From Atopsyche davidsoni (lineage: Eukaryota > Arthropoda > Insecta > Trichoptera > Hydrobiosidae): DNA of 64,000 nucleotides. A program made the position numbers and the translations under genes. Positions 10,310 to 22,110 of the stretch are shown here, one piece after another. The notes below the pieces were generated by a model. The model ran no database searches. It saw nothing but the letters and a program-made list of their open reading frames with translations, and was not told the origin of the DNA. Each line of letters opens with the position of its first letter. Position 1 is the stretch's first letter. The DNA lies in NCBI GenBank assembly GCA_022113835.1, contig JAILWY010000002.1, forward strand, positions 970,501 to 1,034,500, read 5' to 3'.

Positions 10310-10545
10310 TTTTTCAATCACCACGTCGCAGCCTTTAAAATGTCGGGCCGCGTGGGCACGATTTATTTGCACCGCACTAAACTATGTTGAAAAACGTACT
10401 CTCATTGTCAAAAAAATTCCCGTTCATCCCTCTCGCGGAAAACCCTTTTCCCCGTTAGGTCCGTGATGGATGTGGCGCTGGGAAAATAAATTTTTATTCC
10501 GGTTATTCCGACGCACGTCCGAATGCGAACCAACCCTATGTTTTA
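10310..10545. promoter_or_regulatory. GC-richer patch, candidate regulatory element
   Basis: CpG-containing patch with GATTTATTTGCACC and GGGAAAATAAATTTTTATTCC. The 91-codon frame on the plus strand (10191-10466) has no domain I recognise. A short hairpin, TCGAGCAA / TTGCTCGA, follows at about 10562-10580. Regulatory role is inference. Confidence 0.25.
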
Positions 10546-10984
10546 TATTAAAAATGGAGCTCGAGCAAGATTTGCTCGAAAATCAATAACTTTTAATTGA
10601 AACAAAAACTCAAACAGGGAGTCCCGAAAGTAGAGGTTTTTAAACTGAATATATAAAACTCGACACGCCGGACCGCATTTATTTCGATGATTACAAGTAT
10701 TTTTTTCATTTGAAAATTTTATTCAAAAAAATCAGAAATGCATATTTTGATTTTGGCGTTTAAAATGAGGCAAATTTTATCTTATCGAAGCCTCACGACC
10801 TGAAATCTAATACATTCACTTATTCACTATGAAATTCCAGGTAACCGTAACACCGGTCATTCACATCGTTTCATTTGTGAATCGATTTACTGAATATTCT
10901 ATAAAGTCTAACTACCATATAAGTCTTAACAATACTTTATGTTAATCATTTGCGCTTTTTTTTATATTTTATATTATATCGTAG

Positions 10985-11205
10985 CAGCCTCGTTGCTGTG
11001 TGTGGTCGGCGACATGAAGCGATCTGTTCATCCGGAGTCACCCGAGTTTGGCCAATTGATTAGGGCGGATATATCAGTGCCATATTCTCGATTGAAAAAT
11101 GTTTGGACTCGGCGCGTTCTCGTATTTCAGCGTCCAATTTGCAGCAGACGGACCGATAATCGTTCAAGCTCCGTCCACGTGCATGCTAGCTAGCATGCTT
11201 GTAGC
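10985..11205. promoter_or_regulatory. Candidate regulatory patch ending in an 18-bp palindrome
   Basis: CpG-rich patch with CCAATTGATTAGGG (homeodomain-like) and a perfect 18-bp palindrome GCATGCTAGCTAGCATGC at 11181-11198. An 84-codon plus frame (10939-11193) starts in AT-rich sequence outside the patch and shows no family. I favour regulatory DNA over an exon. Confidence 0.28.
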
Positions 11206-11454
11206 TGATTGCAAAAAATCTTGCTATGAATATTTATAGTGAGAAAACACCGTTGATTTGTTTGCTTTATCTAATTTCCCTAATTAATTAATTGCTTAAA
11301 TAAAATTTTAAAGTCTCGCCTAAAAATAATCACTATTGAGAGACGACTTTATCACAAACCTAACCCTTCCATTCGCAGCAAAAAAAAAAAATTAAGTAAA
11401 TAAAAAATAATAAATCAAATTAAGATGCCGTTAATAATTTTAATATTAATATTT

Positions 11455-11556
11455 TAAATAAAATACTTTATATTGGTGACCGGTTTCAACAATCTTTCAT
11501 TTTATTTTAAATATTCAAATGGAATTTCACCAAGTACTCTCTATCAAAATATTGAT
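11455..11556. mobile_element. Foldback family F, copy 1 (short deletion derivative)
   Basis: Contains TTGGTGACCGGTTTCAACAA from the inner left arm joined directly to GGAATTTCACCAAGTACTCT from the outer right arm, ending CAAAATATTGA. The same blocks occur in the complete copy at 40.90-41.34 kb. The middle of the element is missing. Confidence 0.6.
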
Positions 11557-11559
11557 TAT

Positions 11560-12145
11560 TTTAATTTTAATATTGAAATATTTATTACTAAAATAAAATA
11601 CTACATGGGGGTGAATAATAACAAATAATGAGATCATTGAAGAAATATAATCGATTATCTCTTACCGCAGAATTAAATAATATTTTAAAGAATTTCAAAA
11701 AAAAATGTTATATTAACAAACTCCTTAAATAATTAAGTTGTAATTGAATGCATTTTATTAGATTTTTTTTTAAATGAGAAGATTTACGGCTAACTGCCAT
11801 ATATAATTTTTTATCAAACTTTTACAGTCTAATAATGTTTATGAAATATATGAATTTTGCTTAAGAATGTCCATCAGCATTAAATTAAATAAAAATGTCG
11901 ATTATTTGATTAATAAAATGTAGATTTCGTTTAGGCGTAATTTCGTGCCTGTTTTGGCAGTAATAAATCGTTTGAAATAAATTCCACTCGAAAATCCGAA
12001 TGTTCCTGAAAAGCACACAACGAAACAACCGAATTACTTTGCTAAGACAATAAACACATCGCAATATCCACTTCAAAGAAATCAAATCAAGCGCTCACAC
12101 GAATCGCTCGCATTCGAGCTCGAGGCAGTGTAAACACACAGCCTC
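11560..12145. other. AT-rich sequence with a GC hairpin near its end
   Basis: Featureless to about 12090. Then GCTCGAGGC at about 12117-12125 can pair with GCCTCGAGT at about 12140-12149, around a loop containing GTAAACAC, which is a forkhead-like core. The 66-codon minus frame (11885-12085) is not recognised. Confidence 0.35.
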
Positions 12146-12149
12146 GAGT

Positions 12150-12560
12150 CATTCTCGGGAATCATATAAACCAACGAATGACGTAAGGATGATGAAACGA
12201 AACATTAAATTATTTATCAACTCAACTCGAAATACATTCATCGTTCATACTGACGTCTCAAAAACCGTAAATTGAATAATTGCTTCATTCTTCGGCGTTT
12301 CAGTTCCTGGCAATCATATATATTTAAACGATCAAAATATGTAAAAATAATAAAACGTAAAACTATATTATTTATCTTATCAAGTCGGAGTACGTTAATC
12401 GCTATACTGACGTGTGTAAATTGTATTTTAGCTTGATTCATTAGCGCTCCATTCTTGGGAATCACTTAAACATTTAAACGGATGACGTAAAAATCATAAA
12501 ACGAAACTTTATAATTTGTATCATCATCGCTCATACTGACATTTAAAAAGATTTGATTGT
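12150..12560 (+). repeat. Decayed tandem triplication, unit about 150 bp
   Basis: Three diverged units begin at a shared GG(G)AATCAT-type block (12158, 12309, 12458), a spacing of about 150 bases. They share, in order, ATGACGTAA (or a relic of it), AAAACGAAAC-like and CATACTGAC blocks. The third unit is shortened. The age is considerable, since the units differ at many positions. No protein is encoded; the 75-codon minus frame across it is incidental. Confidence 0.6.
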
Positions 12561-14085
12561 ATTTCAGCATAATAATTTAAAAAGCTTGAAACGTTTTAAT
12601 TGTGTTCATAATGTTTTATTAGATTGTATAAAAAATTTATTTAACTATATATGTGTATGTAAAATGCAATGAGACAAATTGAGTCTTATAGAATGACACA
12701 AATGAAGTCTTATAGAATATAATTATTGTTATTATTTAGAATGCTAGAATTTTATGTTGAAATTTAACGTATAATAAATTAAATAAAAATATATTTCATA
12801 CCATTTATGCTTAAAACGTACTTTTATTTAACAGGCAGTTTATATAGATATTGATGAATTTAAACCTTTTGATAGTGGTTATACATTACTTAATTTAGTA
12901 TTAAAAAAACAACTTTTAATAAAAGGTAAATAATATATAATATTTTTAATGTATTTTTTGTTTATTTTATACATATTTTGATGACAAAACGCCATAAAAA
13001 TATAAAATAATCAATTTGTAAAAAAATATTTATATCTATTGTCGGCATTTAAAAATAAATTACCAAAACCATTTTTTATTCTGAAAAATTAATAATTTAA
13101 GATTTAATCAATAGTTATGTAAACATTCAATGAAGTTTATATAATTTTGATTAAAAACCTATCACGCTAGTGACTAGCATTCGAGGTCTAAGCGATGTAA
13201 GCTCTGCACAAGTCCTACCCGTCACATTTCCGGCAAACTACACGAATGACAGGATGACGCGGGGTGAAGCGGAATGACGCGTAGTACAGAGAATTTGGAA
13301 AATGGCTTTGCAAAAAGCGCTCCGAGGATTCAACCAGATTTTTAAAAACATAATGTTCCATCAGCGAGCTTTGTCTCTTAGGGGATGAGGGTGCGTCATA
13401 ACAAACCTTTGGGGGTGCCTCTTCTTTACGGGTCTCGTGATGATGAAATTTTACATTTTTTATATAATTAAATATCGGTTTATTGGGTAAGCGCTTAAAT
13501 TGATGCCTTATGATCGTGAAATCCCTGTATCCGCATTGGTAGGCGAATTTCAAGCTCACTCTTATTTGCTTTGGTATTAATATAAAATAATTGTCCATAA
13601 AATATCTTGTACATTTTTTTTTTATTGATATATATTTTTAAATAAATATATTATTTATTTAATGGTAAACGTTTGAACCAATTATATAAATGATATTTAT
13701 CACATTATATACAAGAAAATTTAAGATATGCTGATTTAAATTTCAGTGAAAACAAAACCACATAAAATGTAAGTGGAATGTCAAAACCCAAAAAAAATTA
13801 AAACAAATATTCCTTAATTCAGACCTTGCCCCAGAACTGCACACTTGTCATGCAAACGCGCTTACTAATATATTTAAGGCAGCTTTGTTGCAATTTAGTA
13901 CAAATCCATGTTAAATAAGACTTATGATGACACAAAAAAATAAACATTTTTGTGTTATGGCTGAATTTGCATTAATTTATGAACTAAATAAGTTTATATG
14001 CTCACAGTAAAATATCATTTTATTTAGTCCCAAATAATATATCGAATCCATAGTCGGTGATTTATTTATCTCATATTATCTGGCT
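12561..14085. other. AT-rich sequence, no recognised feature
   Basis: Mostly very AT-rich. A 127-codon frame on the minus strand (13215-13598) crosses a moderately GC-richer patch (13195-13450). It has no signal peptide, domain or low-complexity pattern I can name, so I leave it uncalled. Its length is at the upper end of what chance gives here. Confidence 0.35.
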
Positions 14086-14089
14086 GCGA

Positions 14090-14255
14090 TGTATTATTTT
14101 TCTCTTGTTCTTCAAAATGGCTGAGTCTTCACAAAATGCCAGCCCGATTATTCTTCCCTGACAATCGCCAAATAGGATGACGGCTGGAATAAGCGATTAG
14201 GTTATTGGATACGCCGAGAGAGTGAGGGAAAGCAAAACCTGAGTGCTTTTAGGGT
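14090..14255. promoter_or_regulatory. GC-richer patch, candidate regulatory element
   Basis: Contains TAAGCGATTAGGTTATTGG (homeodomain-like and CCAAT-like on the opposite strand), CAATCGCC and GAGAGAGTGAGGG (GAGA-type). No frame. Weak evidence. Confidence 0.25.
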
Positions 14256-15340
14256 TAAACTGACAATCAAAGTTTGTGTACCGCCGATATTAGCAGATAC
14301 TATTTACATTTGTAACTGTAAACACACACAAACAAAAAAATACAAACATGTGTGTGTACGTGTTTATTTTAAATTGACCTATTTTTTTTTTTAAATTTAA
14401 CTATATATTTAAAAAACAAAACAACCAATATGAGTTGAATAGTTGATACACTATAAAATAATGATGATGGTAACAATATCTCTCATTCGAAATAATACAA
14501 TTCAATTTCAAACATATGAATATTCAAAGCAAAATTCAACATTATATATTTTTACAAATATCATGCATGAATACAACATCTAATAACGCATATGAATAAT
14601 AAGGATAACCTGAAACGTTGCTACAAATGTTTCACAAAAAAGCTGGTCAATCGTGATGGAACTATTAGCGTCTACTTGTAAACCCACCCCGGGTGTATTT
14701 TTTATAATAATACAATATTTTTTCAAAGGGCGGAAAATACGTAAATATAAATAAGTCCGAAGCGGGACCCGACCCAAAGGCATCCTCAGGAATTATTCCT
14801 TCCATCTCGCTGGTTCAGGTCACCGTGTTTATATAAACTATCAAGTATGGACGCATTTGGTTTTTATATTATTTGCCCAGCCCCCACTTCAGGAGTTTCT
14901 CGAGTAATAAAAAGCTGCGTAAGGGATAAAAGGTTTCGTTTTCGTTACAGATTTAAATTGTTTCACTATATTTAGACTTCTTGTCGTTATGATACAAGCC
15001 TTGTGTTGTTAAAATATTGAATATTATTTATTTAGTTGAAAAATAGAAACATAAAGTTTACGGACTAAATATCTTGAACTGTATCTTTAGAGTAATTGTT
15101 GTTTAGAATTCGTGGTACTTGATAAACACAAAAAGAATAAAATATACAACCTTAAATTTACTTGGAAATGAAATCGGTAACAATATATCAATTTTCTGTG
15201 ATTCCATTAGTTAAAGCCTTTGCGAGATGATCCCAGTACGGGGGCCGAAATTTAGAAGTAATATATACTCTGAGCACCACAAAACTTAAGAGATTGGATC
15301 ATGTCTTAGCAGTATCAAGTATAAATCCGATTTAAAACTA
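14256..15340. other. AT-rich sequence, nothing recognised
   Basis: Contains GT/CA-rich stretches near 14320-14365. The 67-codon minus frame (14580-14783) has no recognised domain. Confidence 0.4.
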
Positions 15341-15344
15341 ATGC

Positions 15345-15530
15345 AAATTCAGCGGAAATCCGCGATGGGAGGCCAAGAGGTCCCACTTTGCGGATTTTTC
15401 TGGTATTTTCTGGCCTTCCTTTGTTCCGCTGCGGGTCCTTGTGAGCTGCGACTTGGTCTCTTTGATGAAAGGAGGCTGAGGACAAGGAGATGGAGGGCGA
15501 GGCTTGCTGGACTGAGACGCCAGGCATGTA
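15345..15530. promoter_or_regulatory. Candidate regulatory patch with a TCF-like site
   Basis: GC-richer patch containing TCTCTTTGATGAAAGG, which includes a TCF/Pangolin-like CTTTGATG core. Frames are open on both strands (15341-15613 plus, 15315-15569 minus), which argues for composition and not coding. Confidence 0.27.
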
Positions 15531-15619
15531 TGAATATTTTATTATATTGTGAGGTAAACATGGGGGCATTCCGCTCTATTTTTTACATTAGAGTTTCTAA
15601 CATTCGAGCGTAAATAAAT

Positions 15620-16255
15620 CTATGAAGAAAAAACATAAAAGAAAATACTATTTTTCTCGAATAATAATAGTAGTAATACCTTAAAATATAATATTATATT
15701 TGTAAATAATACTGCTGTAAAATCTTGAAAAATTTTGATAACGAAAATGGCAAGGTATTTAATGCGACAGTTTTTATAGTTTTTTCGTCTCTCATGGCCT
15801 TTATCAGATAATTTTTAAAAAAAGTTGCATGGATCACCATGTAACGATTTTTTAACCGAGAAATTTAGAGATAGTTTAACGGAGCATCTCAAAGGTGATT
15901 TTTAAACGTTTCATCTTGTACTTAATGTTGTAAATAAAAATGGAGGAAATATTAAATACAAAGAAAAAGAAAATAAAGAGTAGGAGAAGAGTTAAAGAAG
16001 TAGTAAAAATTCACATTGTTGCAACTTCTCCAGTCGCCAGTTTGTACCATTCTATTTCTCAGATTTTTAATCACTTCAACTAACTGCAGACAAAGATACA
16101 AAAACACCCAAAAATAATTTGAATAAATAATTTTTAAAAAATCGTGTTTCAATAGTAAAGATTATGTAAAATAAGGTCTTTTTATTTTTACTGTTATATA
16201 TTCAAATTATTTTAAATCGGTGTTACCGAAAGACAACAACACGTTTTGCACTTAA
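15620..16255. other. AT-rich sequence, nothing recognised
   Basis: No coding or repeat signal that I can support. Confidence 0.45.
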
Positions 16256-16259
16256 ACTG

Positions 16260-16445
16260 GATCGAAAAATGATTTTCAATCTCACCTGGCAGGAGGCCGT
16301 GGGGTGAACGGGGTGAGTGGGGTGAGTAGGTGTGCCTCGGGTGATGATCCCCTCACTTCCGGCGGCTGTTGGAACCTCATTTCCGAGTAGAGCCTCTGTC
16401 AATAGATACAGTACACACGCAAGGGTTTGAGGCAACTGCCTTCAA
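16260..16445. promoter_or_regulatory. GC-rich patch with E-box and 9-bp tandem repeat
   Basis: CTCACCTGGCAGG near 16280 has a CACCTG E-box. A 9-bp unit GGGTGARYR repeats three times at 16302-16328. CpG content is raised. Candidate regulatory DNA on weak evidence. Confidence 0.27.
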
Positions 16446-17005
16446 ACACTCTGCCGAATAATCCAGTAGAAGAATTTTATAAGATAAAAATTAATTAAAA
16501 AAAAAAAAATTATCTTTTCTTGATAAATTAAATTTATTCGTAGGTTTCTTCGAGATAAGAACCGCATTCTTTTAATAAATAGTTCTAACACTTAATATAT
16601 TTTTTTAAAAACAATGAATTAGTCATTACATGTGAGTTATTCAAATAATCAATCAATCTTAGAAAGTTCACAATGATATTAATTCAAGATTATACTTGAA
16701 ATAATGATTACGAAAATCAAGTAAATGTATTCAAACTTTAAAAATATTAGGCTTTTTTTTTTAATAATTCACGAAATTTACTACGTTTCTAAAAGGCTTT
16801 CATAAATGTACGTCAAATTCACTGTGACAAAATGGTTATTATCAAATGCTAATCAACACCTCAATAGAAGCATCCCTTAGTAAAAATAGCTAGTCATTCT
16901 TAGAATGCGTGGAAGAAAATGTGAAATTCAAAAAATAAATTCAGGCGTCCTTTTCAAAGGCTTTGCAAGCTAACATGAATATATTATATTTCCGGTATAA
17001 TGTCT
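16446..17005. other. AT-rich sequence, nothing recognised
   Basis: Homopolymer-rich AT DNA without frames or repeats I recognise. Confidence 0.45.
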
Positions 17006-17007
17006 CG

Positions 17008-17165
17008 GGTAGGCTTCGAGAAGGCTTCGCTGTTATTGGTACGTGATCACCAGGAGGCGTCGGAGGCATCCCGGAGCTGGAAAGAGGCTTTATTTGCACC
17101 CTCGGAGCGCCGGCACGACTGCGAATTTGCGAAATTACGCCGAGACAAATGTGGTTGATATTTTA
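17008..17165. promoter_or_regulatory. GC-rich patch, candidate regulatory element
   Basis: Contains AGGCTTCGAGAAGGCTTCG (a short tandem GGCTTCG) and GGCTTTATTTGCACC. A 60-codon plus frame (17043-17225) starts with an Arg run and shows no family. Confidence 0.23.
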
Positions 17166-17795
17166 GTTCCTGGCAACACCACTATAGAAGCGATGACTTT
17201 TATTTCAAGTATTTTACGACAGTGATTTTCATTAAATTAAGAAAATTTGTTTAGATAATACAAGTTTTTGTATTCATCGCACTTGTTTATTTATGCAAGG
17301 TAGCGGAGTTATAAATTTTAAGGTAATTTTATTTAAACAAATTATATTAACGCTTATTATTAAATAAACAAATAACCCACATTACACTGTTGTAATGTTC
17401 AAAACTCCATATTATATTACAAAAAAAAAATTAAAAGCAAAAACGCTCATAAACATAAAACGATCTTAGCCATTTGGCTAGGATAAAGCATTGAAAGTAA
17501 GTTTTATAATTTATAGTAAATAGCTACAATTTAAATTAGCTTAAAACTAGTTTTATAAGAGAATAAATTTTATCTCTTTTATAGCCGTGCTGTTAATACA
17601 AACATAAAACAATAAATCATTTATAAAATTCAAATATAAATAAATAGCACTTCGTGAATATTCAAAAATGAACAAATGCAAAGTAACTAAAAAATAATTT
17701 TTTTTTTTTTATATTTAGCTGCTTTTTGCATATGAACCGCACGCCACTGCTTTTTGGACTTTTGAATAGTTTCAAAAACTTTTTTTAATCCGCTT
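17166..17795. other. AT-rich sequence, nothing recognised
   Basis: No supported feature. Confidence 0.45.
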
Positions 17796-17799
17796 TTTT

Positions 17800-17935
17800 C
17801 GAGAAAGCTCACAATGAGGCATACTGCCTGTCCGTTGAGAACAAACAAACAACCCAGAATACCCCTGAAAGGTCAGTCGTCGACCTCGCGCCATTTCCAT
17901 AACAGAGGACATGGCATATAAAAACAGTTTCAGTC
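17800..17935. promoter_or_regulatory. GC-richer patch, candidate regulatory element
   Basis: Contains GAGAACAAACAAACAACCC (forkhead-like) and GTCGTCGACCTCGCG. It directly precedes the tRNA-like relic at 17.94 kb. Weak evidence. Confidence 0.22.
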
Positions 17936-17937
17936 TT

Positions 17938-18025
17938 ATTGTTCGTCGGAGACCGTTGGCCGACCTGCGCCATCCCAGTTGTGGGGGTTCGAGTCCCTGT
18001 AAATTTGGATTTCCTAATATTGAAA
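17938..18025 (+). repeat. tRNA-like SINE relic with good B box
   Basis: GGGGGTTCGAGTCCCTG near 17983-17999 matches a T-arm with the B box GGTTCGAGTCC. The upstream GACCGTTGGCCGACCTGCGC does not form a convincing A box or anticodon arm. It is probably a third, unrelated tRNA-derived repeat and not a functional tRNA. It has no second copy in this window. Confidence 0.35.
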
Positions 18026-18164
18026 TGTTTAAAAATAAAGAGATCATTTTATTTAAAATCAGAAAACACTCCTACAGCAAGTTTAGAATCTCTCAAAAAT
18101 AAACCACTAATTGTTTCCAGATGAATCTTCAAAACCACAATGTAAATTGAATCTTGTTCATGAA

Positions 18165-18380
18165 TAAATCCGGTCCACAAAAGTCAATAGCAGATAGATT
18201 GCAGCGACTGTATCATCCGAGCCATCCCTCACCGAGATAAGGGCTGCTGGATGGGGTTGGGGGCGGAGGCGGTCGACAGCCGCCCTCCGAGACCGCGTTT
18301 TATCTGCCCGAACGCCCGTCCGACAGGAATCTCCGAGCACACAGATGGATATTACGGCATCAGGAATTTATATGATATTT
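18165..18380. promoter_or_regulatory. GC-rich patch with GATA-type sites
   Basis: Contains GAGATAAGGG and, inverted, TTTTATCTGCC (both GATA-like), plus a GC-rich inverted pair GGCGGTCGACAGCCGCC. No frame of note. Candidate enhancer by motif content only. Confidence 0.28.
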
Positions 18381-19975
18381 TATACGCCAGGACCTGATAT
18401 TGAGGCTTGGAACTTACGGTCAGTGGAGAAGCTAAGTATTTTACGTCCTTATATACGGGTTTCACTTTGCATGCTAAGAGAAGAACTGCTAAAAGTTAGA
18501 GCATAAATATTTAGGGAGTTGAAACTAAATAATTTTTTTTTTCGTTATTTAGAAAGATATATGTCTGAAACAATCACCTAATTAAATCTCAAGGCAATAT
18601 GCAATTATAATAAACAAATTAAAACTAACTGTGCGCCTTATCTTTATGTTTCCTGTGTTAATGCAGTTTTACCAATAAACGTATGCATGGAACCTCAGCT
18701 GCAATAAAAACAAGTCATTGTTATCTTGAATAATTTAATGGTAAAATTATTTTTAGTTAATAATAGATTAAATCCAACAATATACCTGCAGTAAATTGAT
18801 ATATCACCAAAAAAACAGGTATAATTTCTTTTATGTACGAAATATTTTTTTTGGTTATATATAGAAAACTTATAGCAACTCAACACCAAAAAAACAAAAT
18901 CAAAACCTAAGAACATACAATTGCTGTTGCAGTTATTAATATGTACTTTACAAATAATTTCATAGCTTTTAAGGAATAAATGAAAATGAATAGTCTGATT
19001 TTGTACTACATCGTCTACTTGAGGTCGCCGATTTAGTCCACGCCCTGGCTCGAGCTTTGCAGTTAAGTTAAAAACGATTTGAACTGAATTGCAGTAAATC
19101 ATTTTATAAACAATCAAAACTCAACCAAAGTAAATAATTGCTTCAACTACTCGTCAGTATTTTATTAGAATGAGTCGTATTCGAGTAATTACATTATTTG
19201 ATACATAAATACGTTCCCGGAATCCTCAAATTAATAACAGTAATTAAAAGTAAAGTGCAATTATCTTGCACGCTCTGCCGTTGCACTCTCCTGTTGATTT
19301 TAATTGAGGCGGAATTATCATATTCAAACAAATTCTAGACAGGTATAATTGGACGGTAAACAGCTACCTGTTTTACAAACGGAACCAAAGTGCTCACATT
19401 GTATGAAGAGCACGAGATTGAGTTTGGCCTTTACTATAAAAATATTATCTTTCTATATTTAATACACGGAAGATTTGATTTACTTGTTGGATATCATATT
19501 TATTATATTATTAAAAAAGACCGTCATGAAGCTTTCTTAATAAAACTAGAAGATAAATTGAAAAACTAGAATAGACTGGTTGAGTATTCAAAGCTTCATA
19601 TTTACACAACAGCTATAAATAACCAAATAGATCTTTAACTGCCAACCAATATTCTAATTGACAAATTTATTATCAACACATCTATTGATATATTAATTTC
19701 ATATGTGTATCGATTTCATAATTAAGTATTGTTTACTACATAATATACCACTATGGATAACAAGTATAGATTGTTAGATCGTGGTCAGGGGATAAATCGC
19801 ATATGTCAATAAATAAATAATAAACATGCTACATCTGACGTAAACTATTTTTTTTTCAAAGTACAAAAACTTAATAACCGTATCCGACAGCCGTAAAAAA
19901 AACATTTTAATACGATTTTAACAATTAACAGAATGGGCCAGGTTGTAAATTTTAATTATTTCTGGTAATCTCATT
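18381..19975. other. AT-rich sequence, no recognised feature
   Basis: The longest frame in the window, 140 codons on the minus strand (18695-19117), lies here. Its product is a Phe/Tyr/Asn-rich sequence of the kind AT-rich DNA gives by chance, with no domain I recognise, so no gene is called. Confidence 0.4.
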
Positions 19976-19979
19976 TCCG

Positions 19980-20115
19980 GTTACTGCGGGGGGCTTCAAA
20001 CGCCGGACCGGCGCCCTTTTGCATTACTTGAGGTTTCGGTTTGATTGTTTTATTATCATACGGGATCCGGTTTTTTACCGCGACGACACCGTGACGCGCC
20101 CCCAGCGTGCAACCT
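19980..20115. promoter_or_regulatory. GC-rich patch, candidate regulatory element
   Basis: Contains CAAACGCCGGACCGGCGCCC and GACGACACCGTGACGCGCC, separated by an AT-rich core with TTTTATTATCAT. The CpG density is high for the window. Confidence 0.23.
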
Positions 20116-20985
20116 TTTAAATTTTCTGAGAATATCTGTGACTATTACTTGATTTTAAATAAATCCGTATTAGGGCAGTTGGGGAGCACACCGCTAGTTT
20201 TCAGCACCCAAAGCCTCAAACTAAAACAATTCTCTAAAAATAGTTTGAATATGGATTTGATAACAAAAAAAAATACAGGATTGAAACAAAGCTAGAAAAA
20301 ATACTTCGAATTTCGTTGATAAACCAAGTTCCAATCCACAGTAGATTTTTCAAAGTTTTATTGAAACATGTATGAAGTAAATGAAGTGAGTTTATTATTT
20401 GACGCGGTGTGTCTACACTATTGACCAGAAAACCTTTACTTTAGAAGGGTTCATTCAGGAGTATGGTTCTTAAATGCATATTGTAATGACGGTAAGCAAA
20501 CTATGAAACTCTGGTCGTTTGGGCGAGTCCATTCCATGCAGCCGGCGCTTCAGCTGAGTCGTCAGAGGCGTGTGGGCTTATTTCTATTAAAATATATAAT
20601 TATAAATTAAACTTAATTTTAACAGTTTTTCATTTAAATTAATTCGAGCTCTTTTTTTCATAATATATACATTTCAATGCATAAAAAAATATATAAATAA
20701 TACATTTTTATATAAAACTTCACTAAAACAAAATGACGCATAGGTTTTGTTTTTCGAGTGTCAAACCTTCACGAGTCTTCTAGCCCTTCATCAAGCAGCG
20801 GATAGGCATGTTCTGATGTGTTAGTGATACCTTTAAAAATAATGTCTTGCCAGGCGTTACAGGTAACACTCTCACATAAAGAACACTGATCCAGTCTATT
20901 GTGTTAAAATATATCCATTACTTATGTATGTACCCACTTTGTATTCTTTATGTAACTTGTTAAAAAAAAAAAAGGCAATGCGATA
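20116..20985. other. AT-rich sequence, nothing recognised
   Basis: Small frames only (20107-20295 plus). A modest GC-richer stretch at 20760-20900 shows no known repeat. Confidence 0.38.
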
Positions 20986-20999
20986 CGCCACAGAGTACA

Positions 21000-21265
21000 A
21001 GGTAAAAATAAAAATGCTTGAGACTCCTTGGAGTATTTCAAATTATGCTGATGGGGTCCGATAGGAATCGAGGACCCTGGCTGGGGTATGGGGACTTGCG
21101 AGCTCACACGAACCCCAAAGGCAGACGAGTACGGCGGACAATGATATCTGGGATCTGTCTAATGTGGCTTACGCTGTGAATCATGTAGGTAATATGCCAC
21201 GTGGTTATTGTTGCGTTTTGTGTTTACTCCGTGAGCGAGAGACATTCGTGCGCAGATAATCTGAG
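21000..21265. other. GC-richer patch, function unknown
   Basis: Contains GACTCCTTGGAGT (inverted repeat), GGGGTATGGGG and several CpGs. The 61-codon minus frame (20922-21107) is not recognised. It could be regulatory or an old transposon piece. Confidence 0.22.
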
Positions 21266-21979
21266 CGAACAGACTAAAAGCTCAATAGAAAAGGAGGTTA
21301 AGCAAGCAGTTTCGACATAACACAGGCTTGATACCTTTTTAGAATTCGCTTTGTTTCATATGTAAAAACTCAAATTTTGTCGATTGTTAAAAAAAAAAAA
21401 AAAAACACGGGTAATGTAGGTCATTTATTATAAAAAGTAATATTTCACCACTAAACCTTTTTTACAAGTACAATACTGAAAATATTTTGGCTTTTACAAA
21501 AAACCTGTTTTAGATATTCAAAAAATTAAATATTTAAAGTACCAACAGTATTTTTTTTAAATTTTATTTAAGTTACGCCCTTAAGGTGTTATATGTATTA
21601 TATGTGAGAGAATCTTTAATCAAATTTTTTTATATTTACATAACATATTTTAAAACAATGCAAACAAAGAGTCCAATTCTAAATCGAAATAAAGTTCAAA
21701 TATATTTACATAACCACTTTTTTTTAATAACATTTTGACATAATTAGCTTTTTAACCTACAGTTTTGAAACCCTTCAATTAAATAACCACCTAAATTATA
21801 AAACTACGCGTAAAACCGGACAAAAAACAACAGTTCATTTAAATAGGTTTAATTTGTAATTTTACATGAAATTACTTTTTTTTTAGTCTTTGTTTCAAAA
21901 AAATATTTTTTTTTTTTATTATGTCATACATACATTTTTATAAATAAAATATTCAAAGATTTAATTTAAAATTGAGCTT

Positions 21980-22110
21980 TGACTTACTCGGCGTGGCAGC
22001 TCGCCACTGACAATGGGTCTTCCTACGTTTAACACGGAGCCTCCGTAAAGACAAAAATGAACAATCGACAGCCTTTGTGCCTCTCGAAGCCTCACCTTTG
22101 AAACACTTTT
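21980..22110. promoter_or_regulatory. Candidate regulatory patch with three HMG-box-type sites
   Basis: ACAATGG (22010-22016), CTTTGTG (22073-22079) and CCTTTGAA (about 22095) are SOX/TCF-type cores clustered within about 95 bases of GC-richer sequence. No coding frame. Enhancer function is inference. Confidence 0.28.

Noticed and set aside
13215..13598. 127-codon minus-strand frame as a gene
   Set aside because: No recognisable family, no matching splice or promoter signals. It remains the least certain rejection because of its length and mixed composition.
17938..18010. Functional tRNA gene
   Set aside because: B box fits but no D-arm or anticodon arm can be folded upstream.
18695..19117. 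140-codon minus-strand frame as a gene
   Set aside because: It is rich in Phe, Tyr, Asn and Lys as AT-rich chance frames are, shows no domain, and has no promoter or splice context.
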